From assembly GCA_027490975.1 (NCBI GenBank), contig JAIXXA010000028.1:1-54065 (forward strand): a DNA stretch of 54,065 nt, read 5' to 3'. The DNA comes from Rhodospirillaceae bacterium (GTDB lineage: Bacteria > Pseudomonadota > Alphaproteobacteria > CACIAM-22H2). The position numbers and the translations under genes were made by a program. The notes beneath the pieces were generated by a model. The model saw only the letters and a list, made by a program, of their open reading frames with translations. It was not told the origin of the DNA and made no database searches. This document shows, in pieces, positions 32,700 through 41,365 of the stretch. Every line of letters starts with the position of its first letter. The stretch's first letter is position 1.

Positions 32700-34729
32700 G
32701 GCAACTGCAACGCCAGCACGGCGAAGAACGTCGCGAGCGACAAAGCGCCCGAGGCCAGCACGGCCGTCTCGCGCCCGCGATGCAGCGCTTGGCGCGTGCG
32801 GTCGAGCATGATGAGATCGGATTTGCTGAGCCGCTCGGTCGCGGCCGCATACTCCGTTTTCGCAGCGGAAAAGCCGCGCCCGTCGGCTTCGAGCGCCAGG
32901 CGATCGTCGACGATGCCGAGCAACGCTTTGAGATCGCCCTGTGCGACCGAAGCTTCGGTCTTCTGCGCGATCATCTGCTTGGTCGAAATGCGCTGGAACT
33001 GTTCGACCGTTGGGCGCACCAAGGCCGCACACTGGGCCGCGAGATTGGGCAACCCGCCGATCATGTAGTTTTCCTGCAGATTGGCGAGCAGCCGCAGGGC
33101 CGCCAGGCGCTCTTCTTCGCTGGCTGTCCCGCCCATCAGGCCGCGCAGCGCCTTTTCGTCGGCCGCTCCGCGCGCCGAAAGAAAGGCCGCGATGTGCCGG
33201 TCAAAACCCTTGTTCGCGCCGTCGGCGATCGACGCATCGATCGCCGGCAGGATCTCGCCGGGCGCGTCGACCCATTGGTCGATGCAGGCCGGCGACAGGC
33301 ACGGCAGATTGGAATCGAGTTCGTAGAGGCAGCGCTCGAGCCCGCCGCCAGGGGTCGCATCCATGGCCCAGCGCGACAGGCGCTCGTGCGACGCGTGCTT
33401 GCGCCGCGGCCGCGCATTGGGCTCGCGCTGCAGCGATTCTTGCGCGGTGAGCCACTCCAGATGCAGGCCGGCGCGAATCAGGGCATCGAACGCCGGCAGC
33501 GAATCGCGCCGCGAGAGATACGCATGCGCCAGGGCCGGCCCCAGCCCGTCGGGGCGCGACGAAGTGCCTGCGATGTGGATGGGCCCTGTCGGATCGAGCG
33601 CAATGCAGGCGCGGCCCACAAGTGCCGGATCGCCGTCGCGCGCGGCCGGATTGTCGGGTCCCGAAATGGCGGCAATGCGCCTTGCGGCCGCATCGTCGGG
33701 CAGCGAGCGGCGCGCCCAGTCCGCGAGCACGCCCGAGCGCACCGCACCGGCCGCTTGCGCCGGGTTCGAGGCTAGCGCGAGGGCGATCTCGCGTGCCGTG
33801 CGATAGAGGCGCGCTTCGAACAGAAACGGTTCGCGCGCCTTGGCGATTTCGGTGAAACGGGGCAGAGCGGGCCTGCCGCCGTCGGTCCATTTGGCGATCG
33901 TCGGCAGCGCCCAGCGCTCCGCCGGATCGTCGGCCAGCGTGCCGCGCAGAAAATCGAACAATTCGGGCGGCGGGTTGAATTTGCCGGCGAGCGCTTCCCA
34001 ATTGCCGACCGAAAGGCGCTTTTGGATGACGGCCGCATCGTCGCTCTCGGCCATCGGCCAGCGGCCCATCGCAAGCGCAAGCACGGTCGCCCCGAGGGAG
34101 AACATGTCGTCGCTGGAATGGCCGGGACCGCGGCCGTAGGGGTTGCAGATCGCCATTTCGATCGATTCGAATTGGGCAGGCTGGCGCGAGCCCGCAGGCC
34201 CCACCGTACAAGGCCCCAGCATCAGCTTCGACTTGCCGAAATCGTACCAGAACACGTTGTCGGGCCGGATCGCGCGATGGCTCACGCCGCGGCGCGCGAA
34301 CTCCGAAAGCGCCTGCACGACGGGCCGGATGAAGCTGCGGATCAGCGTCGTGGCGTCGATGGGCTGGATCGTGGAGTCGCGCCGCAGCAGCGGCGGGCCG
34401 GCCGGGGCCTCGTAGATCATCGCGTAGCGCTGCGTACCGTCGGCCCATTCGACCGCACCGTGTTCGTACAGCCGCGCCACGCCGATCTGGTCGAGCCCCC
34501 TCATCTGCAGGCAGATGGAAATGCGCGGCAATTGCTCCGGGCGTGCAACCAGGGCAACGCAGCTCGTATCGGGCGTCGAGGCGTCGGTCGCAACGAAGGC
34601 CTCGGCAGCGGGCGACGCCATGTCCATAACGGTCTGCGACGACCGTATTTTGAAACGTTCGCCAAGGGCAACGTCCCGCCCCGAAACCGGAGCCGGGCGT
34701 TGTTCGGTGTTTTCGCCGCCGTCTGCCAT
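32696..34729 (-). CDS. Membrane-anchored pseudokinase (degenerate Ser/Thr protein kinase fold)
   Basis: This 677-aa protein has an N-terminal protein-kinase-like domain. The HRD loop reads SHRAIRPDNVFW (about residues 147-158), so the catalytic Asp is Ala and the loop Lys is Arg. The expected DFG after the next strand reads GPC (SKLMLGPCTVGPAG). No Gly-rich loop or clear beta-3 Lys is seen. SDDMFSLGATVLALAMG matches subdomain IX, supporting a kinase fold without catalysis. A helical middle region follows, and a single C-terminal membrane helix (LASGALSLATFFAVLALQL) makes it tail-anchored. It probably binds a ligand or scaffolds partners; its overlapping neighbour is a membrane protein. Confidence 0.78.
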   Translation of the reverse strand: MADGGENTEQRPAPVSGRDVALGERFKIRSSQTVMDMASPAAEAFVATDASTPDTSCVALVARPEQLPRISICLQMRGLDQIGVARLYEHGAVEWADGTQRYAMIYEAPAGPPLLRRDSTIQPIDATTLIRSFIRPVVQALSEFARRGVSHRAIRPDNVFWYDFGKSKLMLGPCTVGPAGSRQPAQFESIEMAICNPYGRGPGHSSDDMFSLGATVLALAMGRWPMAESDDAAVIQKRLSVGNWEALAGKFNPPPELFDFLRGTLADDPAERWALPTIAKWTDGGRPALPRFTEIAKAREPFLFEARLYRTAREIALALASNPAQAAGAVRSGVLADWARRSLPDDAAARRIAAISGPDNPAARDGDPALVGRACIALDPTGPIHIAGTSSRPDGLGPALAHAYLSRRDSLPAFDALIRAGLHLEWLTAQESLQREPNARPRRKHASHERLSRWAMDATPGGGLERCLYELDSNLPCLSPACIDQWVDAPGEILPAIDASIADGANKGFDRHIAAFLSARGAADEKALRGLMGGTASEEERLAALRLLANLQENYMIGGLPNLAAQCAALVRPTVEQFQRISTKQMIAQKTEASVAQGDLKALLGIVDDRLALEADGRGFSAAKTEYAAATERLSKSDLIMLDRTRQALHRGRETAVLASGALSLATFFAVLALQLP

Positions 34730-34781
34730 ACAAGAATAACCTTACCGCAATTCGGGCTATTGCAACAGAAGAACGCAACTG

Positions 34782-35330
34782 TCAGGTTTCGGCCGCCGTC
34801 GCCTCGCCGCTTTCGATGCCGAGCGACAATTCGAGCATCGTCGGGGCCCGTTCGATGATCTCGCGCAGGATCTTCTCGGCCAATTCGATGTCGTGCGCGG
34901 TTTCGGGCGCCACGCCGGCGGCGAAGGGCGGCTCGGACAGCGCGTTTTTGAGCGCGTAGATCGAGCGCAATTCGCGCAAGAAAACGTCCTTGGCGCCCAG
35001 CGGCAATTCGCGCGCGCTTGCCACGAGACCCATGAGCTCGATCGAGGTTTTGAGCTGGCGCGACATGTGCGCCACGCGTGCCGCCTGGAAGCGCGCGCCG
35101 AGCTGCGCGCGCGCGGGTCCCTGCGGCAGGCGTTTCAGCCGGTATTCGATCAGAATGCAGAAACTGTCGAAATCGCCGCACGCGTCGGAGAATTTTTTGT
35201 AGTTGGCGAAACTCGAGTGCGCGACTTCCGATTTCGTCGTCGCCACGACGTCGCGCAATACCGACGATTTTTCGTCGAGCGCGTCGAGAAAACGTTCGAT
35301 TTCGGCTTCGAGGTTGACAGTGCGCGCCAT
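34782..35330 (-). CDS. Helical protein of unknown function upstream of the pseudokinase
   Basis: This is a 182-aa soluble, largely helical protein from the ATG at 35330 (MARTVNLEAEIERFLDALDE), without signal or membrane segment. SFANYKKFSDACGDFDSFCI and the C-terminal ELAEKILREIIERAP look like helical-bundle segments. I do not recognise it. It ends 52 bases before the pseudokinase start, in the same direction, so the two may be co-transcribed. It is divergent from alaX. Confidence 0.65.
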   Translation of the reverse strand: MARTVNLEAEIERFLDALDEKSSVLRDVVATTKSEVAHSSFANYKKFSDACGDFDSFCILIEYRLKRLPQGPARAQLGARFQAARVAHMSRQLKTSIELMGLVASARELPLGAKDVFLRELRSIYALKNALSEPPFAAGVAPETAHDIELAEKILREIIERAPTMLELSLGIESGEATAAET

Positions 35331-35399
35331 GGCGGCGGACTCTCGCTTTTTGGCGCCCCCCGTCAAGTGTTTATCGCAAGACCCAAGAGGATTACCCCT

Positions 35400-36101
35400 G
35401 TGACCGAGGAACTTTTTCGCGAAGACGCCTATTTGAAGACGGCCCCCGCAACGGTGCTTGCCGCGACCCCAGCCGGCATCGTGCTCGACCGCACGATCTT
35501 CTATCCGATGGGCGGCGGCCAGCCCGGCGACACCGGCGCATTTGTGCGCGCCGACGGCACGCGCATCGCGATCTCGGACACGCGCAAAGGCGAGGCGGGC
35601 ATTCTGCACATTGCCTCCGAAGGCCAAGCGTTGCCCGAAGCGGGCGAGACGCTCACGCTCGAAATCGACTGGGCGCGCCGCCATCGCCATATGCGCATGC
35701 ACACGGCCTTGCATCTGCTGTGCGCCGTGGTGCCGGCGGGGGTCACGGGCGGGCAGATCGGCGCCGAGCGCTCGCGCCTCGATTTCGACCCCGGCGATGT
35801 CGTGTTCGACAAGGCCGCGATCGAGGCCGGCCTCAATCGGCTGATTGCGCAAGATGTGCCCGTCGCCCCGCGTTGGGTCGAGGAGAGCGAGCTCGATGCC
35901 CGGCCCGAACTCGTGCGCACCATGTCGGTGCAGCCGCCGCGCGGTGCCGGCCGCGTGCGTTTGCTCGATATTGCGGGCGTGGATTTGCAGCCCTGCGGCG
36001 GCACGCATGTGGCGCGCACCGGCGAAATCGGTACGGTTGTCGTCGAAAAGATCGAAAGCAAGGGCAAGCGCAATCGCAGGGTCGTTCTTGTTTTGGCATA
36101 G
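35400..36101 (+). CDS. alaX: Alanyl-tRNA editing protein AlaX
   Basis: This is a stand-alone editing domain homologous to that of alanyl-tRNA synthetase; it deacylates mischarged Ser- or Gly-tRNA(Ala). From the GTG at 35400 (AGAGG nine bases upstream) it is 233 aa. Zinc ligands are visible as HTALH in MRMHTALHLL and as CGGTH in LQPCGGTHVARTGEIG. FYPMGGGQPGDTG is the conserved N-terminal motif. It looks like the AlaX-M type. Confidence 0.93.
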   Translation: MTEELFREDAYLKTAPATVLAATPAGIVLDRTIFYPMGGGQPGDTGAFVRADGTRIAISDTRKGEAGILHIASEGQALPEAGETLTLEIDWARRHRHMRMHTALHLLCAVVPAGVTGGQIGAERSRLDFDPGDVVFDKAAIEAGLNRLIAQDVPVAPRWVEESELDARPELVRTMSVQPPRGAGRVRLLDIAGVDLQPCGGTHVARTGEIGTVVVEKIESKGKRNRRVVLVLA

Positions 36102-36187
36102 GCCCTTGAAATAGCGACGCCTATTCCGCATATAGGGGGATACCGCCCGATTTTTTTCAGCCCTCTTGCGGACTCTTGTCGCCCCTC

Positions 36188-37003
36188 ATGGCCCACTGGA
36201 CGCTCGACGACATCGATTGGACCGCTTTTCGCCGCGACCAGGTTGATCCCGACCTGCTGCGCGTTGCGAAGGCAGCTTCCCTTGTCGAGCACAACGGGGC
36301 CGACTATGCGGTCTATCTCAACAACGTGTTCGCGGACGATTCGGATATTCGGCCCGAGATCGACGCATGGGCGCTTGAAGAAGTGCAGCACGGGGCAGCC
36401 TTGGCGCGTTGGGCGCAAATGGCCGATCCTGCGTGGGATTTCGCGGCCGCGTTCAAGCGCTTCACCGACGGCTACAAGCTGCCGCTCGATGCCGCCACTT
36501 CCGTTCGCGGCAGCCGCACGGGCGAACTCATCGCGCGCTGCATCGTCGAGACCGGGACGAGCTCCTACTATTCGGCCCTTGCCGACATTTCGCACGAGCC
36601 GGTCTTCAAGCAGATCTGCCGCCGCATCGCGGCAGACGAGCTGCGCCACTACAAACTTTTCTACAGCCATATGCGCCGCTACCAGACCACCGAAAATCTC
36701 GGTCGCTGGGGCCGCGTGTGGACCGGGCTCGGTCGCATCGCGGAATCGGAAGATGACGAACTCGCCTACGCCTACTATGCAGCCAACCAATGGCCCGCCG
36801 AATACGACCGCAAGACGAGTGCGCGGGCCTATGCGCGGCGTGCCTATTCGGTCTATCGGCGCGCGCATGTCGAGCGCGGGGTCGGCATGGCGCTCAAAGC
36901 GGTGGGGTTGTCGCCGCAAGGCTGGCTGCAGCGCGGCCTCGCGGCCTTTGCGGCCCGCGCCATCGCCATGCGCGCACGCGTGCTCGCGCGCGCAAATGCC
37001 TGA
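36188..37003 (+). CDS. Ferritin-like di-iron protein
   Basis: This is a 271-aa helical protein with two candidate di-iron ligand motifs: ALEEVQHGAALA (ExxH type) and ADELRHYKLFYSH, as in rubrerythrin/ferritin-like and acyl-ACP desaturase-like proteins. It is cytosolic, with no signal peptide. The ATG at 36188 (MAHWTLDDIDW) is preferred over a TTG at 36176. Its exact activity, oxygenase or iron-related, is unknown. The iron/polyamine-type ABC importer lies next to it, and a terminator hairpin incorporates its stop codon. Confidence 0.75.
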   Translation: MAHWTLDDIDWTAFRRDQVDPDLLRVAKAASLVEHNGADYAVYLNNVFADDSDIRPEIDAWALEEVQHGAALARWAQMADPAWDFAAAFKRFTDGYKLPLDAATSVRGSRTGELIARCIVETGTSSYYSALADISHEPVFKQICRRIAADELRHYKLFYSHMRRYQTTENLGRWGRVWTGLGRIAESEDDELAYAYYAANQWPAEYDRKTSARAYARRAYSVYRRAHVERGVGMALKAVGLSPQGWLQRGLAAFAARAIAMRARVLARANA

Positions 37004-37020
37004 AGGCATTTGTAGTTTTC
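36993..37020 (+). terminator. Terminator hairpin overlapping a stop codon
   Basis: CAAATGCC-TGAA-GGCATTTG (36993-37012) is a perfect 8-bp stem whose tetraloop contains the TGA stop of the ferritin-like gene. It is followed by TAGTTTTC. It separates that gene from the ABC importer operon. Confidence 0.7.
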
Positions 37021-37112
37021 AAGATCCGAGCGGCGGTTTCATCATGCTGTAACGCAGCCGGTGTAGCTGAAAGCCGCATCTTTCATCCGAATCCGCCAGG
37101 AGGCACTCCCTT

Positions 37113-38105
37113 ATGCACCCGATTTTCGCCGGCCTCGTCGGCCTTGCCGCCGCCGTTGCGGTTCCGCTCGCCGCCGCCCACGCGCAAAGCCCGAGCGGTC
37201 GCCTGACGCTCTACACTTCGCAGCCCCAGGCCGATGCCCAGGCCACGATCGACGCGTTCCGCCGCGTCCACCCGAATGTCGAAGTCACGTTCGTGCGCGA
37301 CGGCACCACGCAGCTCATGAACCGCCTGCAGGCCGAGTTCGTGGCCGGCCAGCCGCAGCCCGACGTGCTGCTGATCGCCGACGCGATGACGATGGAAGCG
37401 CTCAAGCGCGAAAACCGCCTGTTGGCCTATCCGGGTGCGAAGACCGACGGTCTGCCCGCGGGGAGCCACGACGCCGAGAAGACCTACTTCGCGACCAAGC
37501 TCATCACGACCGGCATCGTCTACAACCGCGCCGCGCCGATGAAGCCCGAAAGCTGGGCCGATCTTGCCAAGCCCGAGGCGCGCGGCCAGGTGCTGATGCC
37601 CTCGCCGCTGTTTTCGGGCGCCGCCGCCATCCATATGGGTTCGGTCGTCGCAACGCCGGGTCTGGGCTGGAGCTATTTCGAAGCGCTGCAGCGCAACGGG
37701 GCGCAGGCCGCGCGCGGCAATCCGGCCGTGCTCGAAGCGGTCGCGGGCGGCCAGAAGCTCTACGGCGTGATCGTCGATTTCATGGCGATCCGCGCGCGCG
37801 AACGCGGTTCGCCGATCGAGTTCGTGTTCCCGAAGGAAGGTGTGACCTTCGTGACCGAACCGGTGGCGATCCTGCGCACCGCGCGCAACCAGGTCGCCGC
37901 GCGCGCCTTCGTCGACTTCCTGCTCAGCGCCGACGGCCAGGGCCTTGCCGCGAGCCAAGGCATGCTGCCCGCGCGCGGCGACGTCGCACCGCCGCCGGGC
38001 TTCCCGGACCTCGCGCGCGTGCCGATGATGAAGAGCGACATTGCGGCCATCCTGCGCGACGACGAGCGCAACAAGGAACGTTTCGCCGACCTGTTCGGTC
38101 GCTAA
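37113..38105 (+). CDS. ABC importer substrate-binding protein (Fe3+/polyamine-type, FbpA/AfuA-like)
   Basis: This is a periplasmic binding protein of 330 aa with a Sec signal peptide ending at AAAHAQ. GRLTLYTSQPQADAQATIDA and the later FPKEGVTFVTEPVAILRTA match type 2 periplasmic proteins of the FbpA/AfuA/phosphonate-like group. A strong ribosome site, CAGGAGG, precedes the ATG. The ligand (ferric iron, a sugar phosphate or 2-aminoethylphosphonate) cannot be fixed from the sequence. The permease follows after 21 bases. Confidence 0.87.
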   Translation: MHPIFAGLVGLAAAVAVPLAAAHAQSPSGRLTLYTSQPQADAQATIDAFRRVHPNVEVTFVRDGTTQLMNRLQAEFVAGQPQPDVLLIADAMTMEALKRENRLLAYPGAKTDGLPAGSHDAEKTYFATKLITTGIVYNRAAPMKPESWADLAKPEARGQVLMPSPLFSGAAAIHMGSVVATPGLGWSYFEALQRNGAQAARGNPAVLEAVAGGQKLYGVIVDFMAIRARERGSPIEFVFPKEGVTFVTEPVAILRTARNQVAARAFVDFLLSADGQGLAASQGMLPARGDVAPPPGFPDLARVPMMKSDIAAILRDDERNKERFADLFGR

Positions 38106-38126
38106 GACGGACGGCGACCGCCGGCG

Positions 38127-39821
38127 ATGTCGCGCGCGCAGACGGCGGTCGAACGTTTCTGGCTCGTCGGTCTTGCAGCCCTGGTCGGGCTGCTGGCCTT
38201 GTGGCCGCTGCTGCGCTTGGGCTACGAAGCCGTCGCCCCGCGCGGCGGCGGCTTCGACCTTGCGATCGCGACGCGGATCCTGTCCGCACCTTCGACCTGG
38301 AATGCCGCGTGGCGCACGCTTGAAACGTCGCTGCTCGGCACGGGCGTGTCGCTGGCGCTGGGGGCCGGGTTTGCGCTTCTTGTGGTGCTGACGGACATCC
38401 GCGCGAAGCCCGCCCTCGTTTTCCTGTTCGTGCTGCCGCTGGTCGTGCCGTCCCAGATTGCGGCCTTGGCCTGGATGAACATGGCGGGGCCGCAAAGCGC
38501 GTTGCTGGGCGCGTTCGGCCTTGCGCCGCCGCCGGGTTCGGCCAATCCGATGCTGGGGCGCGGCGGCATTTCGTGGCTGCTCGGGCTCGAGCATGCGCCG
38601 CTCGTTTTTCTCGCGGTGCGCGCCGGCCTGCTCGCGCTGCCGCGCGAGGCGCTCGAAGCCGCACGCGCGTGCGGCGCGTCGCACATGCGCACGCTTGCCA
38701 CGATCGTGGCGCCGATGCTCGCCCCCGCTTTGCTTGCAGGCACGCTGCTGGCGTTCGTGTCGTCGGTCGGCAATTTCGGCACGCCCGCTTTGCTCGGCAT
38801 TCCGGTCGGCTACAACACGCTTGTGACGCTCATCTACCAGCGCCTCGCGGGCTTCGGCACGTCGGTGCTGGCGCAAGCGGCCGTTTTGTCGGCGATCATC
38901 GGCGTGTTTGCGCTTGCCGTGCTGTGGCTGCAGGGCCGAGCCGCACGCCGCTTCGATGCGCGCATTCTCGGCGCAAGCCAGCGACCCAGCATCGTCGCGC
39001 TGGGTCGTGCGCGCGGGCTCGTCGAGGCTTGCGTGTGGGGCCTGCTCGTTCTGATTTCGGTGGTCCCGTTTGTCGCCTTGCTGGCAAGCGCGCTTGTGCC
39101 CGCGATCGGCGTGCCGTTGGGCATCGACACGGCGAGCTTCGCCGCCTTCGGCGAAGTGCTGCGCCAGCCCGTCGTCGCGGCGGCATTCGGCAATTCGTTT
39201 TTGCTGTCGGCGATCGCGGCCGTCGTCTGCGTCGGCGTCGCCTTGCCGCTCGGCTATCTCGCGGCGTGGCGGCCAAATGCCCTCGTGCGCGCCATCGGCG
39301 CCGTAGCCGAACTGCCCTACGCGCTGCCGGGCATTGTGCTCGCGATCGCCTGCATTCTCACGTTCATCCGCCCGCTGCCGCTGCTGAACGTGTCGATCTA
39401 CGGCACGCTGTGGATCATCGCGATCGCCTATGTGGCGCGTTTTCTGGTGCTGGCTTTGCGCCCGATCGCCGCGAGTTTCGCGCAGATCGATCCCGCGCTC
39501 GACGATGCCGCCGCCGCCGCCGGCGCTGGTTTTGCGTATCGTTTGCGCACGGTGGCGCTGCCCTTGGCAGCGCCGGCAGCCGGGGCTGGGGCGATTCTCG
39601 TGTTCTTGACGGCCCTCAACGAGCTCACCGTATCGGCGTTGCTGTGGTCGTCGGGCTCGCAGACGCTGGGCGTGATCGTGTTTTCTTTGCAGGAAGGCGG
39701 CGACTCGCCGCTTGCAGCCGCCGTTTCGATCGTCGCGATCGGCGTGGTCGTAGCCCTTATGGGCGTGCTGTCGCTGTTTGCGCGCCGCCTGCCGCCGGGC
39801 ACCTTGCCCTGGACGGCCTAG
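38127..39821 (+). CDS. ABC importer permease, fused double-permease type (FbpB/AfuB-like)
   Basis: This 564-aa integral membrane protein contains two homologous permease modules. The EAA-loop-like segments are EALEAARACGASHMRTLATI (module 1) and, in module 2, QIDPALDDAAAAAGAGFAYR. About twelve hydrophobic helices are visible. It follows the binding-protein gene and completes the membrane part of the importer. Its TAG stop shares the bases CTAG with the stop of the convergent ATPase gene. Confidence 0.9.
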   Translation: MSRAQTAVERFWLVGLAALVGLLALWPLLRLGYEAVAPRGGGFDLAIATRILSAPSTWNAAWRTLETSLLGTGVSLALGAGFALLVVLTDIRAKPALVFLFVLPLVVPSQIAALAWMNMAGPQSALLGAFGLAPPPGSANPMLGRGGISWLLGLEHAPLVFLAVRAGLLALPREALEAARACGASHMRTLATIVAPMLAPALLAGTLLAFVSSVGNFGTPALLGIPVGYNTLVTLIYQRLAGFGTSVLAQAAVLSAIIGVFALAVLWLQGRAARRFDARILGASQRPSIVALGRARGLVEACVWGLLVLISVVPFVALLASALVPAIGVPLGIDTASFAAFGEVLRQPVVAAAFGNSFLLSAIAAVVCVGVALPLGYLAAWRPNALVRAIGAVAELPYALPGIVLAIACILTFIRPLPLLNVSIYGTLWIIAIAYVARFLVLALRPIAASFAQIDPALDDAAAAAGAGFAYRLRTVALPLAAPAAGAGAILVFLTALNELTVSALLWSSGSQTLGVIVFSLQEGGDSPLAAAVSIVAIGVVVALMGVLSLFARRLPPGTLPWTA

Positions 39822-40885
39822 CCCGGCAGCACCCAACCGTCTTTGGGCGCAAGATTGAGATTGTCGCCCGGCTGCGGGCGCGGCCCGTCGCCGAGCACGG
39901 CGCGCAACGTGGTGCCTGGTTCGGCAAGCGGGACTGCCGCGATCTCCCACGCTCCGCCGATATAGGCCGCGTGGGCCACGCGCACGGCAAAGCCGCTCGC
40001 ATCGCTTGCGAGGTTTTCGGCGCGCAGCACAAGCTTGCACGGCCCCGGAGCGCGGGCCGCCGCGGCGCGCACGCGTGCGGTTGCCCCGAAGATCTCGACC
40101 TGTGCGGCCCCGTTTTCGTTGGCGGCGAGATGCGCATCGAGCACCATGCCGCGACCGACGAAACGTGCGACGGCTTCGTTGTCCGGCTCGCGATAGAGCG
40201 TGCGCGGATCGGCGAACTGCAGCAGGCGGCCGGCTTCGAGCACGGCGATGCGGTCGGCAAGCGCCATCGCCTCGGCCTGGTCGTGCGTCACGTAGAGCAT
40301 CGTCGCTTCGGTCTTCGCGTGGAAGGCCGCGAAGCTTTCGAGCATGCTCGCGCGCAGATGGATGTCGAGATTGGCGAGCGGCTCGTCGAGCAGCACGAGG
40401 GCCGGGTCCATCGCAAGGCAGCGCGCGAGCGCTACGCGCTGGCGCTGGCCGCCGGAAAGCTCGGCGGGCTTGCGCGCCTCGAAGCCCGCAAGATCCACGC
40501 TTTCGAGCGCTGCCGCCACGCGCGCGCGCTGGCTTGCCTTGTCGAGGCCCGCCACGGCAAGCGCATAGCCCACATTGCCCGCCACATCCATGTGCGGCCA
40601 CAGCGCGTAGGACTGGAACTCGATGCCGACCTTGCGCGCCTCGGGCGGCACATGCGTGTCGGGCCCTGTGAGGAGCCTGTCGCCCAGCCGGATGGTCCCC
40701 CCATCGGCCGTCTCGAAGCCTGCGACCATGCGCAGCAAGGTCGACTTGCCGCAGCCTGAAGCGCCGAGGACTGCGACGAGCTCGCCCGCGCCGATCGACA
40801 GCGACACGCGGTCGAGCGCCTGGATGCGGTGTCCGGAAGCGGCTGCGAAGTTTTTCGAAATTCCGTCGATCGTCAGGGCGTGCAT
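39818..40885 (-). CDS. ABC importer ATP-binding protein (FbpC/PotA-like)
   Basis: This 355-aa ATPase energises an importer. Walker A is GASGCGKSTLL. The Q-loop FQSYALWPH is typical of ferric iron/polyamine/maltose-class ATPases, the signature is LSGGQRQRVALARCL, and Walker B is ALVLLDEPLANLD. A C-terminal TOBE-like region follows. It almost certainly serves the adjacent binding protein and permease, although it is encoded convergently at the end of the gpmI-rppH transcription unit. Its start overlaps the rppH stop by 13 bases. Confidence 0.92.
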   Translation of the reverse strand: MHALTIDGISKNFAAASGHRIQALDRVSLSIGAGELVAVLGASGCGKSTLLRMVAGFETADGGTIRLGDRLLTGPDTHVPPEARKVGIEFQSYALWPHMDVAGNVGYALAVAGLDKASQRARVAAALESVDLAGFEARKPAELSGGQRQRVALARCLAMDPALVLLDEPLANLDIHLRASMLESFAAFHAKTEATMLYVTHDQAEAMALADRIAVLEAGRLLQFADPRTLYREPDNEAVARFVGRGMVLDAHLAANENGAAQVEIFGATARVRAAAARAPGPCKLVLRAENLASDASGFAVRVAHAAYIGGAWEIAAVPLAEPGTTLRAVLGDGPRPQPGDNLNLAPKDGWVLPG

Positions 40886-41364
40886 GGCGACGCGTTTTTA
40901 GCGACGAACGGCGACAATTCCGCGACAATCCGCGCATAGAGGTCGCGTTTGAACGGCACGATCAGGTCGACGAGCTGCGAAATCGGCACCCACCGCCAGG
41001 CCGAAAACTCGGGCGTGTGCGCATCGAGCCTTATGTCGCCGTCCTGGCCCAGAAACTTGGCCGCAAACCATTTCTGGCGCTGGCCCTTGTACTGCCCGCG
41101 CCACATCGCGGCGGCCAGATCTTCGGGCAGGTCGTAGGCAAGCCAGCTTCGCGTCGCCCCCACGACGCGGACGTGCCTGACACCTGTCTCTTCTGCGAGT
41201 TCGCGCAAGGCCGCCGCCTGCGGCTCCTCGCCCGCATCGATGCCGCCTTGTGGCATTTGCCAGGCACCCGGCGCATCGCTGCGCTCGCCCACAAAAACAA
41301 GACCCGTGCGGTTGAACAGCAGGATGCCGACCCCCGGGCGATAGAGGGGCGACGGCGCTGTCAT
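40873..41364 (-). CDS. rppH: RNA pyrophosphohydrolase (Nudix)
   Basis: This enzyme removes pyrophosphate from 5'-triphosphate mRNA ends, triggering decay. The 163-aa protein begins LYRPGVGILLFNRTGLVFVG. The Nudix box spans about residues 40-62 (GGIDAGEEPQ, then RELAEETGV). AWQMPQGG and WFAAKFLG are typical of RppH. It lies one base after the polysaccharide deacetylase-like gene in reading direction, within the gpmI operon. Confidence 0.94.
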   Translation of the reverse strand: MTAPSPLYRPGVGILLFNRTGLVFVGERSDAPGAWQMPQGGIDAGEEPQAAALRELAEETGVRHVRVVGATRSWLAYDLPEDLAAAMWRGQYKGQRQKWFAAKFLGQDGDIRLDAHTPEFSAWRWVPISQLVDLIVPFKRDLYARIVAELSPFVAKNASPCTP

Positions 41365-41365
41365 C

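Noticed and set aside
34218-34245. YDFGKSK in the pseudokinase read as an intact DFG motif
   Set aside because: This DFG directly follows RPDNVFW and lies before the strand that should precede the magnesium loop. The proper position, after SKLML, reads GPC.
37083-40937. Very long minus-strand open frame (1284 codons) across the ABC importer genes
   Set aside because: It is antisense to clear transporter genes, its translation is Arg/His/Gln-rich without domains, and such shadows are expected in GC-rich DNA.
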